Source: Bacteroides sp. 519 (GTDB taxonomy: Bacteria > Bacteroidota > Bacteroidia > Bacteroidales > Bacteroidaceae). Taken from it: a DNA stretch of 64,000 nucleotides. Made by a program: the position numbers and the translations under genes. Below, piece by piece: positions 63,324 to 64,000 of this stretch. Location of the stretch: contig NZ_QVMJ01000009.1 in NCBI RefSeq assembly GCF_010500955.1, positions 1 through 64,000 of the forward strand, written 5' to 3'. The notes beneath the pieces are model-generated. The model did not search any database and was not told the DNA's origin. It was given only the letters and a program-made list of their open reading frames with translations. How positions within the stretch are numbered: position 1 is the first letter of the stretch; every line of letters begins with the position of its first letter.

Positions 63324-63331
63324 CAAATTAA
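63324..63331 (-). promoter_or_regulatory. weak -7-like box for the PUL operon
   Basis: TTAATTTG on the minus strand, one mismatch to TAnnTTTG, 47 bp before the GH127 start. HTCS-controlled PUL promoters are often weak. Low confidence. Confidence 0.3.
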
Positions 63332-63536
63332 AGGTAATAAGATGGGATCAGGTAGAATAATAATCCATAACTCTGAAAAAATAGTCTGTTAGTTGCCAAG
63401 GATAATAAAAGTTGTTTCTGTTGATAATCAATGTTTTACGTTTTTGTATTGGACGATTGTTTGTCTTTTCTGGATTTTATTTCGCTTACGTTATAGTAAT
63501 TTGTAGTAATATTGCAAAGAGAATAAAATTCATAAA

Positions 63537-64000
63537 ATGAAACACCTTACTTCATTACTGCTTTTTCTGATCTATACAATCTATTCGTTAGCCGGATCGG
63601 TCCAGCCTTCTTTTCGTTTCCGTCATTACACGGTTGAGGATGGATTATCAGCAAATTCTATCCGCAGTTTACTACAAGATAAAAGAGGATATATCTGGAT
63701 AGGGACCGAAAACGGATTGAACTGTTTTGATGGCGTATTAGTGAAGGATTATAGTAAGAGCGAACAGGGGCATCCTGCAAACAATTCGATAAATACACTG
63801 TGCGAAGCCGATGATGGAACAATCTGGATAGGAACAGATGTAGGTGCGTTTTGGTATACACCTCATGAGGACAGTTTTCAGGCTTTCGACATGAAAGCAA
63901 CGAACGGTACAATACTATTGTCCATAGTTTATGCTGTTATGCAGGATATGGATAAAAATATATGGTTTGCAACCTACGGGCAGGGTATTTTTAGGTACAG
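63537..64000 (+). CDS. hybrid two-component sensor/regulator, N-terminal part
   Basis: 154 residues up to the window edge, incomplete. Signal peptide (about 1-20), then beta-propeller repeats of the Reg_prop type: FRHYTVEDGLSANSIRSLLQDKRGYIWIGTENGLNCFDG, TLCEADDGTIWIGTDVGAFWY, VMQDMDKNIWFATYGQGIFRY. This is the periplasmic sensor of Bacteroides hybrid two-component systems (HTCS), which sense an oligosaccharide and switch on the neighbouring PUL. It is divergent from the GH127-susC-susD operon. The histidine kinase, receiver and AraC parts must lie beyond the window. Confidence 0.92.
   Translation, partial: MKHLTSLLLFLIYTIYSLAGSVQPSFRFRHYTVEDGLSANSIRSLLQDKRGYIWIGTENGLNCFDGVLVKDYSKSEQGHPANNSINTLCEADDGTIWIGTDVGAFWYTPHEDSFQAFDMKATNGTILLSIVYAVMQDMDKNIWFATYGQGIFRY

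Noticed and set aside
33260..64000. Plain arabinan-degrading PUL
   Set aside because: Arabinan would need GH51 or endo-GH43 and no peptidases; here GH127/GH146 (beta-L-Araf) and several zincins dominate. It is kept as an alternative only.

Overview
The window looks like a chromosomal segment of a Bacteroidales bacterium, most likely Bacteroides or a close relative. The reasons are a SusC/SusD pair with a divergent hybrid two-component sensor, S9 and GH127/GH146/GH97/GH43 enzymes, FimA-type fimbrillins, a menaquinone operon, and several promoters that match the Bacteroides -7 box TAnnTTTG. Base composition is mostly AT-leaning. The fimbrial block at 28.4-32.1 kb is clearly richer in GC. I ran no search; all family names come from reading the sequence.

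Layout. 0-2.2 kb: a LytTR regulator coupled to a membrane-anchored phosphodiester glycosidase, a small lipoprotein, and a four-helix-bundle gene bracketed by word repeats. 2.2-7.5 kb: housekeeping genes on the minus strand (gcvP, an MBL-fold hydrolase, rsmG, an RsiV-like lipoprotein). 7.6-15.6 kb: a TonB-dependent receptor, an AAA/PD-(D/E)XK protein, copA, an AraC regulator with a metal-type CxxC near its N-terminus, and a Gfo/Idh/MocA oxidoreductase. 15.8-22.7 kb: the menaquinone genes menF, menD, menB and a menC-menE fusion, followed by a PAP2 phosphatase and a YjdM zinc ribbon. 22.7-27.0 kb: a porin with a solute-binding lipoprotein, pgk, nth and a small helical protein. 27.0-28.4 kb: a long non-coding stretch with a 22-bp-phased repeat array. 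28.4-32.1 kb: a fimbrial operon with one broken chimeric gene and one frameshifted gene.

33.2-64.0 kb is a polysaccharide utilization locus (PUL) on the minus strand. In transcription order it holds GH127, SusC, SusD, a DUF4859-like lipoprotein, a BACON/zincin/DUF4859-like lipoprotein, a second zincin lipoprotein, a GH97 fused to a lethal-factor-like zincin, GH146, GH43, GH127 and an S9 prolyl peptidase. A hybrid two-component sensor starts divergently at 63537. The locus is broken up by three foreign-looking modules: an HTH gene, a HipS/HipT pair with an AAA-nuclease gene, and a HigBA toxin-antitoxin pair. Three beta-L-arabinofuranosidase-type enzymes, a possible alpha-L-arabinofuranosidase, a GH97 with the alpha-galactosidase-type Asp, three predicted metallopeptidases and a prolyl peptidase together match the linkages of plant extensin (Hyp-O-Araf3-4, Ser-O-alpha-Gal, Pro/Hyp-rich backbone). 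My leading hypothesis is a locus that dismantles hydroxyproline-rich glycoproteins, both glycan and peptide.

The second theme is non-coding. Many gaps hold inverted repeats made of short iterated words (7, 8 or 10 bp), including perfect 43-bp and 36-bp arms. Three gaps hold arrays of a short word repeated at about 22 bp. Several genes (copA, menF, GH43) take their last codons and stop from such repeats.
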